From positions 89,692-153,691 of the forward strand of contig CAXUKS010000005.1 in assembly GCA_964251675.1 (NCBI GenBank): a stretch of DNA of 64,000 bases, written 5' to 3'. The notes below the pieces were generated by a model, which saw nothing but the letters and a program-made list of their open reading frames with translations, had not been told where the DNA came from and made no database searches. The translations under genes and the position numbers were made by a program. Source of the stretch: JANXMY01 sp964251675. GTDB taxonomy: Bacteria; Armatimonadota; Armatimonadia; Armatimonadales; Capsulimonadaceae. Of this stretch, positions 33,537 to 40,434 are shown piece after piece. The first letter of the stretch is position 1; each line of letters opens with the position of its first letter.

Positions 33537-34295
33537 TCAGGCTTCGGCGGTGCGGGGAGCAGGCACGCGCAGAGCCGGAGCAAACAGGGGTTCCAGCGCA
33601 GAAAGACACACCGGGCGCGGGGCCGGGGGCAGGGCCAGAATGTGGGCCAGCAGGTCTTCTTGACCCAGAATGGGAACCGTCGGCTGCACCAGCTCCAGCG
33701 ACGCGCCGGGGCGGAACACGACGGCGGCGCAGACCGGCAGGCAAAGGTCACAGTCCACCAGATAGTGGGCCACCGCCTTGCGTGCCCGCTTGACCTGCCG
33801 CGAGGCGCTGCCGCGTGTGGCCCGCCGCTCGCCATCGGAGCCGACCGTGAACCAGACATCGCCCCGGCAGGCGAGGCGGCCTCTGCAGGCTTTGACTTCC
33901 AGCACCAGCACGCCCATCGGGCCAAGCACCAGCAGGTCCGCATCGCCTGCCCGCGTGCCGGGCACGACAAAGTTTGCAACCACCGCAAAGCCGTCCGGCA
34001 GGCCGCGCAGAGTGTGCAGCACAGCCTCTTCCCCTGCCGCGCCCCGCGCCCAGCGGTTGAAATCGCACAGCGCCCGGATGCCCGCCTGAATGCCGCCGAG
34101 GCTCAGAAACGCCGCCAGTGCGAAGCCGTAGCCGCCCCAGAACGTGCCGAGGTGGGGGGCCTGTGCCCACAGCAGCACGCCGCCGACGGTTCCGCCCACC
34201 GCCAGCGTTCCTTCGACCCGCATCACCCGGTCCGCGTGCCGCCCGTGCTTGATAATTTTGACCTTTGCCGCCGTTTTCATAGCCGGAGTTTCCAT
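33537..34295 (-). CDS. NERD domain protein with two membrane segments
   Basis: A 252-residue protein: a charged N-terminus, two hydrophobic helices (about residues 32-70), then a NERD nuclease-related domain (ARGAAGEEAVLHTLRGLPDG, DADLLVLGPMGVLVLEVKA with the conserved D..V.EVK core). NERD domains belong to the PD-(D/E)XK superfamily and are thought to process DNA. ATG 34295 is chosen since GATACT ends 6 nt upstream; a strong hairpin lies at 34313-34347. Confidence 0.8.
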   Translation of the reverse strand: METPAMKTAAKVKIIKHGRHADRVMRVEGTLAVGGTVGGVLLWAQAPHLGTFWGGYGFALAAFLSLGGIQAGIRALCDFNRWARGAAGEEAVLHTLRGLPDGFAVVANFVVPGTRAGDADLLVLGPMGVLVLEVKACRGRLACRGDVWFTVGSDGERRATRGSASRQVKRARKAVAHYLVDCDLCLPVCAAVVFRPGASLELVQPTVPILGQEDLLAHILALPPAPRPVCLSALEPLFAPALRVPAPRTAEA

Positions 34296-34312
34296 AAGGG
34301 CAGTATCGGCAG

Positions 34313-34347
34313 AACGCCCGGCCCTCTCTAGAAAAGGGCCGGGCGTT
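34313..34347. repeat. 12-bp-stem hairpin
   Basis: AACGCCCGGCCC (34313-34324) and GGGCCGGGCGTT (34336-34347) enclose an 11-nt loop just upstream of the NERD gene. It could be an attenuator, an operator or an isolated palindromic repeat. Confidence 0.7.
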
Positions 34348-34680
34348 CCATTGTAACGATTATGTAGATGCTCTCGCACTTTCGGAAGCAAGGCAGCCAT
34401 GCGCTCGGTGTTGAAGACTGAGCGCGAAGGCCCTTCGCTTTGCGTCCCCGCGTTTCCACAGGTTTGCCTTTGTCGAGCAGCGATTGGGTGGGTCAGGCAC
34501 TCTTAATTATGGGCAGGACGCGCCGCGTCTTTAGCCCCAAAATATACTGGGAACTAGGGGCAAACAAAGTCTGCACAGAAGTTTGTCGGCGTCCGCGCCG
34601 CGCAGCCGAGGACTTCCAGACCCGAAGCTTCCTTTGGCTCTGCGACATCGAAAAGCATGAAACATCATCTTTTAGTTTTT
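34348..34680. other. Noncoding interval
   Basis: I see no convincing gene. Reading frames lack family features and ribosome-binding sites. The part at 34590-34645 shares GCCGAGGACTTCC and a following GCTTCCTTTGGC-type segment with 60167-60225, so it is probably another, more degraded, repeat. Confidence 0.5.
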
Positions 34681-34938
34681 AACGGCGTTGTTGTATAACT
34701 CCCAGCCAGAAATCGGTGGGCCAGAGTGCCGGGGGTATAAAACCCCCGGCATTAAGTTCAGCCGCCCTCCGGGCGGAAGACAAACATATCTGGCCTTCTT
34801 CTATATCTGGCCTTCTTCTATATCTGGCCTTCTTCACTCTTTAGCCCGGCAGGGCGTCTGCTTTTGCTGCCGAGGGTTTCATACCCCCGGCACTCTGGCC
34901 CACCGATTTCTGGCTGGGAGTTATTCAACAACGCCGTT
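34681..34938. repeat. Long inverted repeat, family D, with internal tandem repeat
   Basis: Arms 34681-34738 and 34881-34938 are 58-bp inverted repeats differing at one base. The left arm is followed by a GCCGGGGGTATAAAACCCCCGGC hairpin. The centre has three copies of a 17-bp unit TATCTGGCCTTCTTCTA (34787-34803, 34804-34820, 34821-34835, the last partial). It ends 26 bp from the tetR stop. A partial relative is at 49965-50030. Confidence 0.92.
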
Positions 34939-34964
34939 TTTAACCAATCGGTATGAAACCTGGA

Positions 34965-35549
34965 TTACCTCTCTAAAACGTGCAGGGCGGTAGAAGCAAT
35001 ATCGCGCACGGCGGCGGGAGCGGGGCGCAGCTTGAGCAGCAACAGAAGCGCGGTCCGGGTGACGGCCAAAAACCGGGCGGTGGCGACCAGATCCAGGCTG
35101 TCCCAGAACTCGCCATGCGCCCGGCCTCGGAGCAGCGTCTCGTGAAACAGAGCCTCCACAGCGGCTTGGTGGCGGCGCAGGTGCTCGGCAATCTCCGGGT
35201 CGCGGGAGCCAAACTCAGCCACAGTGTTGACACACAGACAGCCATCGCTGCCCATCCCCGCTTCGGTCTGCTTCACAAAATCCTCGAAAAAGGCACGCAG
35301 AGCGTCCCGTGCGGACGGCTTCGCGCCGAGGGCGCGGGCAAGGGCAGCGAGCGTGTCAGCCTCATCACAGGCAAGCGCCGCCAGAAACAGCCGCCGCTTG
35401 TCGCCGAACGCCGCATACAGGCTGGGCCGCCCGAGGCCCATGCGCCGGGTCAGGTCGGACAGCGACGCCCCTGCGTAGCCCTGCTCCCGGAAAACCCACA
35501 CAGCGGCCTGAAGGGCCGCCGCTGCATCAAATTCTTTAGGACGTGCCAT
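34965..35549 (-). CDS. TetR family transcriptional regulator
   Basis: A 194-residue regulator: helix-turn-helix ALQAAVWVFREQGYAGASLS and LTRRMGLGRPSLYAAFGDKRRLF, then a ligand-binding helical domain with TVAEFGSRDPEIAEHL. The start is ATG 35549 (MARPKEF), not the ATG 9 codons upstream, because a 26-bp palindrome overlaps 35549 and is the likely operator. It presumably represses itself. No divergent target is present; the neighbour upstream is a radical SAM gene on the same strand. Confidence 0.93.
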   Translation of the reverse strand: MARPKEFDAAAALQAAVWVFREQGYAGASLSDLTRRMGLGRPSLYAAFGDKRRLFLAALACDEADTLAALARALGAKPSARDALRAFFEDFVKQTEAGMGSDGCLCVNTVAEFGSRDPEIAEHLRRHQAAVEALFHETLLRGRAHGEFWDSLDLVATARFLAVTRTALLLLLKLRPAPAAVRDIASTALHVLER

Positions 35550-35572
35550 ACTGTACCACCCGGTATAGTATG
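35547..35572. promoter_or_regulatory. Operator-like palindrome over the tetR start codon
   Basis: CATACTgTACC and GGTAtAGTATG flank a 4-bp centre; the half sites are perfect complements except one position. The palindrome includes the start codon, so a bound repressor would block both transcription start and, with a leaderless message, the translation start. Confidence 0.75.
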
Positions 35573-35597
35573 ACACAGAAAAGAGAGAAAGCCCCTC

Positions 35598-36728
35598 CTA
35601 CGTCCAATACAGCACACGCCCCTGTGGGAACCGGGCTTTAATTTCGGCGGCAAAGAACGCTTTCAGCGTCTTCATCATGTCGGCGGGATAGACATACTTC
35701 ACGCCGCCGAATTTGTTGCGCTTTTCGGCCCGCAGCTCCTCGTCCATTTCCAGCGTCGTCTTCGGGTACCAGCCCGTCAGCACCTCTTTGGAGCCGGGCG
35801 TGAAGCGGTGCGTGATCAGCTCAAACGTGATGTCCTCGGCAAAGCCGACAGCGGCCTGCGCGTCATCCAACAGCTTAGAATACTGCGCTTCCCAGTCGTC
35901 TACCGGCATAATCGGCGCGATGACCAGACCAATCGGGTAGCCACCCCCACCCTCGCTGCGGGGCAGGGCCAGGCGGCGCAGGGCATCGAGACGGGCGGCG
36001 ACGGGGGCAACACCCCCTTCCAGACGCCGGGCCACGGCATCGGCGTTGACCGAAGCGCGGGGCCGCGTGTGGCCGTTGTGCGGCAGCTCCAAAAGCGGCT
36101 CCACGGCGTCAAACTTGGTGGTGTAGCGCAGGTAAGCATTCTCGCGGGTCCCAAACCAGCGGATCGTCTCGGCGAGGCTGCCGGTCAGATGCTCCAGGCT
36201 CAGGGGGTCGGTGTAGCAGGACGCTTCAAACGTCGTCCCGGCGGCTTCATTGCGCCCCGCGCCGGGGGTCTCATAGTGCGCCAGATTGTCTAAGATGTGC
36301 GGCAGGTCGGCGAAGGCGCGGATCACTGGCGGCCCGGCCAGACTGCCCGCCAGATAACAGTACTGACAGTGTGCGGGGCAGCCTTCGGCCAGATGAAACT
36401 GCCAGTCGGCGCTCGGCGGGATGGGCTGCAATTTGCGGGCGCTCGGCGCAGACGTCACCACCGCCAGCGTCCGCTTGGCCTTGTTGTAGGTGGCCCGCTC
36501 GTCTTCCCCGCGCAGCCCCGTGATACGATTGTGCTTCAGGACTTCGACGGGCACGCCCAGCGCCTCCACCCGCGCTTTGATCTGCCGCCCCCAGGGCTGC
36601 TCCAAAGCGGCGGGCGTAAACTGCGCCTGCTGCGGCATCCACAGGCGCGGCTTCGGGCGGGCGGCGGGGGCGTCCGCAAGGGTCTCGGAGGCGGTCAAAA
36701 GGGGGAGTTCCAGAAGGGTAGTGCTCAT
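35598..36728 (-). CDS. Spore photoproduct lyase-like radical SAM protein
   Basis: A 376-residue radical SAM protein. The cluster motif CPAHCQYCY gives Cys117, Cys121 and Cys124, and DWQFHLAEGC plus ASCYTDPLSLEHLTGS fit the spore photoproduct lyase family, which repairs thymine dimers using a 5'-deoxyadenosyl radical. No sporulation gene is in the window, so here it may repair other UV damage. The start is ATG 36728; the frame before it is family A repeat. Confidence 0.87.
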   Translation of the reverse strand: MSTTLLELPLLTASETLADAPAARPKPRLWMPQQAQFTPAALEQPWGRQIKARVEALGVPVEVLKHNRITGLRGEDERATYNKAKRTLAVVTSAPSARKLQPIPPSADWQFHLAEGCPAHCQYCYLAGSLAGPPVIRAFADLPHILDNLAHYETPGAGRNEAAGTTFEASCYTDPLSLEHLTGSLAETIRWFGTRENAYLRYTTKFDAVEPLLELPHNGHTRPRASVNADAVARRLEGGVAPVAARLDALRRLALPRSEGGGGYPIGLVIAPIMPVDDWEAQYSKLLDDAQAAVGFAEDITFELITHRFTPGSKEVLTGWYPKTTLEMDEELRAEKRNKFGGVKYVYPADMMKTLKAFFAAEIKARFPQGRVLYWT

Positions 36729-36769
36729 ACTCTTTAAACACCGGCGGGGGGCGGACAGTGCCCGAAAGG

Positions 36770-36886
36770 AGGCCCCCCGCCCCAGTTCTGGGGAGCCAGA
36801 TGAATACGGAAAAGACAAGAGGGCAGGGACAAGCCGCTGCCCCTACTCCTAATTCTCCGGCTCCCCAAAATTGGGGCGGGGGGCCT
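36770..36886. repeat. Interspersed palindromic element, copy 8 (family A)
   Basis: Arms 36770-36797 and 36859-36886 are 28-bp inverted repeats with two mismatches, subtype CCCCAGTTCTGGGG, with a GGGCAGGGACAAGCCGCTGCCCC core. Its right end overlaps the TAG stop of the ABC-2 permease gene. Confidence 0.88.
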
Positions 36887-37682
36887 AACTGCTTGCGCTG
36901 GAATAGGCCCGCGTGGCAAAGCGCCAGAACAGGACGCTGGCCCCGAAGAATGCAGCGGCCAGAAGGGGGCCGATGACGAGGGCGGGGAAGAGGGCGCGTC
37001 CCGTCAGGACCTGCACCGGGATCGAGGCCAGAAAGGCCAGCGGCAGGATGTAGGTCAGAAAAAACTGCGCCCCCGGTCCAAAGGCGCGAAAGACGGTGAT
37101 CGGCGTCCGGGCCACCGAGAACACCGTGTCTAACGCCACGAACAAATTGTCCAGACGCACCAGCCAGAACGACAGCGTCATGGTCAGCAGGCTGACCGAG
37201 TAGAAAATCACCACGCCGCACAGCAGGAGCAGGGCATACGCGGCACTCTGGCCCACCGTCGGCGGCGTCGGCAGCCGCCACAGGCCGTAGCCCAAAAGGC
37301 CCGCCGCCCCCACCAGTTGGCCCAGGTTGTCCAGCGAGATAAAGCGCAGGGAGATAAAAAACTGAGAGTTGACCGGGCGCAGGAGCGTAAAGTCCAGCGT
37401 CCCCAGTCGAATTTGGTTCGGCAGGTCCGAGAGGTTCTGGTAAAAGAGCGTGTCCGTGATGCCGCGCAGGACGGAGTACGTCCCCACCAGCAGAAACATC
37501 TGCCCTTCGCTCCACCCGGCCACGGACTGCGTGTTCAGGTAAATCAGCTTCAGGAAGAGCACCAGCGAGAACAGCCAACCCAGATTGGTGAGGACATTGG
37601 CAAAGAAGTTTGCCCGAAACTCCACCGCCTGCCGCAGACAGTTGCGCCAGAAGGCGCAGTACAGCCGAAAATAACGCCGCAT
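36885..37682 (-). CDS. ABC-2 type transporter permease (COG3694/COG4587-like)
   Basis: A 265-residue protein with six hydrophobic helices. An amphipathic N-terminus RRYFRLYCAFWRNCLRQAVE and the EGQMFLLVGTYSVLRGITD region fit ABC-2 permeases that pair with COG4586 ATPases; the encoded partner is probably 27760-28749. ATG 37682 is supported by TAAACT ending 7 nt upstream and by the family start MRRYFRLY. The upstream frame extension is not coding. Confidence 0.82.
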   Translation of the reverse strand: MRRYFRLYCAFWRNCLRQAVEFRANFFANVLTNLGWLFSLVLFLKLIYLNTQSVAGWSEGQMFLLVGTYSVLRGITDTLFYQNLSDLPNQIRLGTLDFTLLRPVNSQFFISLRFISLDNLGQLVGAAGLLGYGLWRLPTPPTVGQSAAYALLLLCGVVIFYSVSLLTMTLSFWLVRLDNLFVALDTVFSVARTPITVFRAFGPGAQFFLTYILPLAFLASIPVQVLTGRALFPALVIGPLLAAAFFGASVLFWRFATRAYSSASS

Positions 37683-37858
37683 ACCTGTAAGTTTACCTGT
37701 TTTTTCGCGCTTCGGACGGTGATGTTTGAACCGGGCAGGCGTTGGATATATTTTCAGTGTAGATGCTACAGTGTCTGCAAACGAAACAAAAGCGTAAACA
37801 TCAAATATAAATGGCGCGTGAGCAGACAGCCGCGCCACGCTCGCGGAGGGGCAAAAAA

Positions 37859-38131
37859 ATGGGTATTTTGGGATGGATTGTGGTCGGCTTTCTGGCTGGC
37901 CTGCTGGCAAAAGTGATCGTACCGGGCACGTCCAAAGAGCCGGGCGGCTTCGTGGCAACCACGATTCTCGGCATCGTCGGCGCGATTGTGGGCGGCTTCA
38001 TTTTTCATTTGGTCACAAACAGTCCGAACTTCGTGAGCAAATTTGACCTTCCCAGCATTCTTTGGGCGGCCCTCGGCGCGATTGTAGTCGTCGCCATTGA
38101 GCGGGCTATCGCAGGCCGCCGTGCCATCTAG
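37859..38131 (+). CDS. GlsB/YeaQ/YmgE family stress membrane protein
   Basis: A 90-residue protein with three hydrophobic helices and the family's GWIVVGFLAGLLAKVIVPG and GIVGAIVGGF glycine-rich motifs. Found in the envelope of many bacteria and induced by stress. GGAGGGG lies 7 nt before ATG 37859, so an in-frame ATG 48 bp upstream is not used. A strong hairpin terminator follows. Confidence 0.9.
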   Translation: MGILGWIVVGFLAGLLAKVIVPGTSKEPGGFVATTILGIVGAIVGGFIFHLVTNSPNFVSKFDLPSILWAALGAIVVVAIERAIAGRRAI

Positions 38132-38150
38132 CGACGCAGCGAATGAAGAG

Positions 38151-38185
38151 AAAACAGCCGGGGGCACAAGGCCCCTGGCTGTTTT
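38151..38185. terminator. Bidirectional terminator
   Basis: AAAACAGCCGGGGGC and GCCCCTGGCTGTTTT form a 15-bp stem (one G-U pair) with an ACAAG loop between two convergent genes; T and A tracts flank it on both sides. Confidence 0.9.
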
Positions 38186-38196
38186 GCTGTGTGGGG

Positions 38197-39297
38197 TTAC
38201 TCTGACTTCCACAAAAAATACACCCCCAGCACCCCGAACAGCAAGGCGGGCGACCATGCGGCCAGCGACGGCGGCATTTTGCCTGCAATCCCCAGAATCT
38301 TGGTCAGCAGGAGCGTGTTCCAGGCCACCCACACCATCACGATACTTAAGAAAATGCCCATGTAGGCGCCCGCACGGGCGAAGCGCAGGGTGAGCGGCGG
38401 GGCGAACAGGGCAAATGAAAAACACAGAAAGGCCATTCCGAGGCGGGAGTAGTAGTTGTAGGCGACAATAGTGTTATCCTGCCCTGTCCGCGCCTGGGCG
38501 TCCATCTGTGCGCCAAGCTGCGCCATCGTAAACTGTTCCGGCGTGTCCGCCGCGCCCTGCGACAAACTTGCCAGCGGCACCTGCAGGTTGAGGGGACTGG
38601 TTTTGGCGGTCGCTTCCACCGACACCATGCCGTCGGGGCCGAGCGTGGCGAAATACGCCTCGTGCAGAGTCCACACATCCCGGTCGTAATCGGCGGTTTT
38701 AGCGGTGATAATCGTTGGAAAGCCGCCCGGCGTCACGGCGTTTTTGTAGATAGTCAGCCCGGACAGCAGCAGCCGGTCCGGCTTGCCCGACGGGTCTTTT
38801 CGGATTTCACGGATATGGAACGAGTAGTCCTGGAAGGTAAAGACTTTGTTGGCGGCAATGGTCGGCGCGGCCTGAAGCGCATACGCGAACATCTGCGACT
38901 GCGTTTTCTGGAATTCCCGCCAGGCCGGAGGGACCACCTGGTCGCCGACCAGGAACGAGGCCGCGCTGGAGCCGAGACCGACCAGAATAATCGGCAGAAA
39001 GAGCCGCCGCAGGGGAACGCCCGCCATGCGGATGACTGTCACCTCGGAGTCGCGGGCCAGCCGGTTGACCGCCCAAGCGGACGCCAGCGCGACACCCGGC
39101 GGCAGGGTCAGCGGAATCAAAATGGGGATATTGAAGGCAATCAGCCGCGCCACAATCAGCGGCGGGATGCCGTTGCGGACGATCTGCTCAATCAGCGGAA
39201 ACAGCGTGTTGCCGACCAGCATGATGACAATCAGCAGAATGCCGCCGACAAACGGCAGCACCATTTCGCCCAGCAGGTAGCGGTCTAAACGTTTCAT
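38197..39297 (-). CDS. LptF/LptG (YjgP/YjgQ) family permease
   Basis: A 366-residue protein with three N-terminal and three C-terminal membrane helices around a periplasmic beta-jellyroll. RYLLGEMVLPFVGG at the start and LTLPPGVALASAWAVNRLARDSEVTV in the coupling-helix region are family signatures. It would move lipopolysaccharide or a related lipid out of the inner membrane with LptB. Only one subunit is encoded here. Confidence 0.88.
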   Translation of the reverse strand: MKRLDRYLLGEMVLPFVGGILLIVIMLVGNTLFPLIEQIVRNGIPPLIVARLIAFNIPILIPLTLPPGVALASAWAVNRLARDSEVTVIRMAGVPLRRLFLPIILVGLGSSAASFLVGDQVVPPAWREFQKTQSQMFAYALQAAPTIAANKVFTFQDYSFHIREIRKDPSGKPDRLLLSGLTIYKNAVTPGGFPTIITAKTADYDRDVWTLHEAYFATLGPDGMVSVEATAKTSPLNLQVPLASLSQGAADTPEQFTMAQLGAQMDAQARTGQDNTIVAYNYYSRLGMAFLCFSFALFAPPLTLRFARAGAYMGIFLSIVMVWVAWNTLLLTKILGIAGKMPPSLAAWSPALLFGVLGVYFLWKSE

Positions 39298-39358
39298 GGG
39301 ATAACTTGGAGAGCCGCAGGAGCCGGTGGGGTATAATTCCGGCGCAAGCCGCTTCGGC

Positions 39359-40177
39359 CTACTGCGGGTTCAGGCGGATGCTCCAATCGGTAATGTCTAG
39401 ATCATCGGTCGTGACGCCGTTGACCGTCCCCGACACCACTTGCGGGATGCCGTTGCCAGACTGCGCGACATCGCCCGGCCCTTCGTTGTTGGTCGTGGTA
39501 TTGTTGTACAGGCCCTGCTGCACCGCGCCGCCCGCCGAGCGGACATTCAGGTCCACAAAGCTGCCGGTGCTGGTCGGCAGGTTCAGCGCATCAAAGTATT
39601 TCGGCGTCGTCAGGCTGTCGCCAATCACGTTGACCACGTTGGTGGTGACAAAGTTGACTTCCAGTTGATTGATGTTGTCCACGGTCAGATTGGAGCCGAA
39701 GGGCACAATCTGAGCCAGAGGTATCTGGAACGAAAGCGTATTGCCGCTGACCGACGACTGAATAAGAAAGCCTGTAGAGCCGCGATAGACCGGCTGAAGC
39801 AGATCCGCGCTGATCGCATAATAGCCGGAGCCGGTCCCGCCGGGAACGCCGTTATTAAACTCGACATAGCTGGTAAACGCTCCCGCCGCGAAGCCGTTGC
39901 CGTAGGGCGGCGCGACGACCGGAACCGGGCCGGTGACACTGGTTCCGTTAGGGCCGGGGGTGTCGTTGATGTTAAACAGAATGTAGTAGTAATAGTTCGG
40001 GTTAATCGTGCCCCTGACCGTCATCGTGATAAAAAGCTGCGGCCCCGACACAGGGCTGGTGGCTCCGTTGCTGCCGCCGGGCGCTTTGGCGCATCCGGCG
40101 GGCAGCAGAAGCAGGCCGCCGAGAACGCCGAAACTAAAGAGTTGCTTTGGCAGAGAAATTCGCTTTGCAAGTTGCAT
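39359..40177 (-). CDS. Secreted lipoprotein, unknown function
   Basis: A 272-residue protein with a lipoprotein signal (LLLLPAGC, Cys29) and a beta-rich, Asn/Gly/Thr-rich mature part (NPNYYYYILFNIND, SGYYAISADLLQPVYRG). Its composition is typical of secreted surface proteins. It starts from a TATACT-N6-ATG leaderless arrangement. No family recognised. Confidence 0.7.
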   Translation of the reverse strand: MQLAKRISLPKQLFSFGVLGGLLLLPAGCAKAPGGSNGATSPVSGPQLFITMTVRGTINPNYYYYILFNINDTPGPNGTSVTGPVPVVAPPYGNGFAAGAFTSYVEFNNGVPGGTGSGYYAISADLLQPVYRGSTGFLIQSSVSGNTLSFQIPLAQIVPFGSNLTVDNINQLEVNFVTTNVVNVIGDSLTTPKYFDALNLPTSTGSFVDLNVRSAGGAVQQGLYNNTTTNNEGPGDVAQSGNGIPQVVSGTVNGVTTDDLDITDWSIRLNPQ

Positions 40178-40183
40178 TCAAAC

Positions 40184-40189
40184 AGTATA
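40184..40189 (-). promoter_or_regulatory. -10 element (TATACT) for the leaderless lipoprotein gene
   Basis: TATACT on the minus strand ends 6 nt before ATG 40177, with no ribosome-binding site. Confidence 0.55.
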
Positions 40190-40263
40190 GCCGAAATGGC
40201 CGGGGATTGACTACGGCCCCCGGCGGGGAGAACAATTGTCTGCTGGCACTCCCTCAAATCGTT

Positions 40264-40434
40264 CGAGGGGCTAACCCCCCTCGCTGGGGGGCGAAGCGCC
40301 TGGAACCCGCCTGCGCGGGTGAAGAGTTAGGAGAGGGCAAGATGCCGGAGCAGCCTCCTCTCCCGTTCTGTTCCCTACCCGCGCAGGCGGGTTCCAGGCG
40401 TCCGCGCCCCCCAGCGAGGGGGGTTAGCCCCTCG
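40264..40434. repeat. Long inverted repeat, family B, inside the lnt 5' region
   Basis: Arms 40264-40320 and 40377-40434 are 57-58 bp and nearly identical in inverted orientation (short differences near GGCGAAGCGCC against GGCGTCCGCGCC). Each arm holds nested palindromes CCCGCCTGCGCGGG and GGGGGGTTAG type ends. The loop contains AGGAGAGGG and an ATG at 40342 that may start lnt. Confidence 0.93.

Noticed and set aside
33414..34331. 305-codon plus-strand frame over the NERD gene
   Set aside because: Antisense of a gene with clear NERD motifs; composition rich in Arg, His and Gln as in shadows.
34440..34682. 80-codon plus-strand frame upstream of family D
   Set aside because: No ribosome-binding site, no family and partly repeat sequence.
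36271..37578. 435-codon minus-strand frame
   Set aside because: It runs through two real genes in a different frame and across a repeat; no conserved features.
39332..39337. Plus-strand TATAAT between lptF/G-like and lipoprotein genes
   Set aside because: No plus-strand gene follows and the spacing to the nearest -35-like element is 20 bp; an antisense or small RNA is possible but unsupported.
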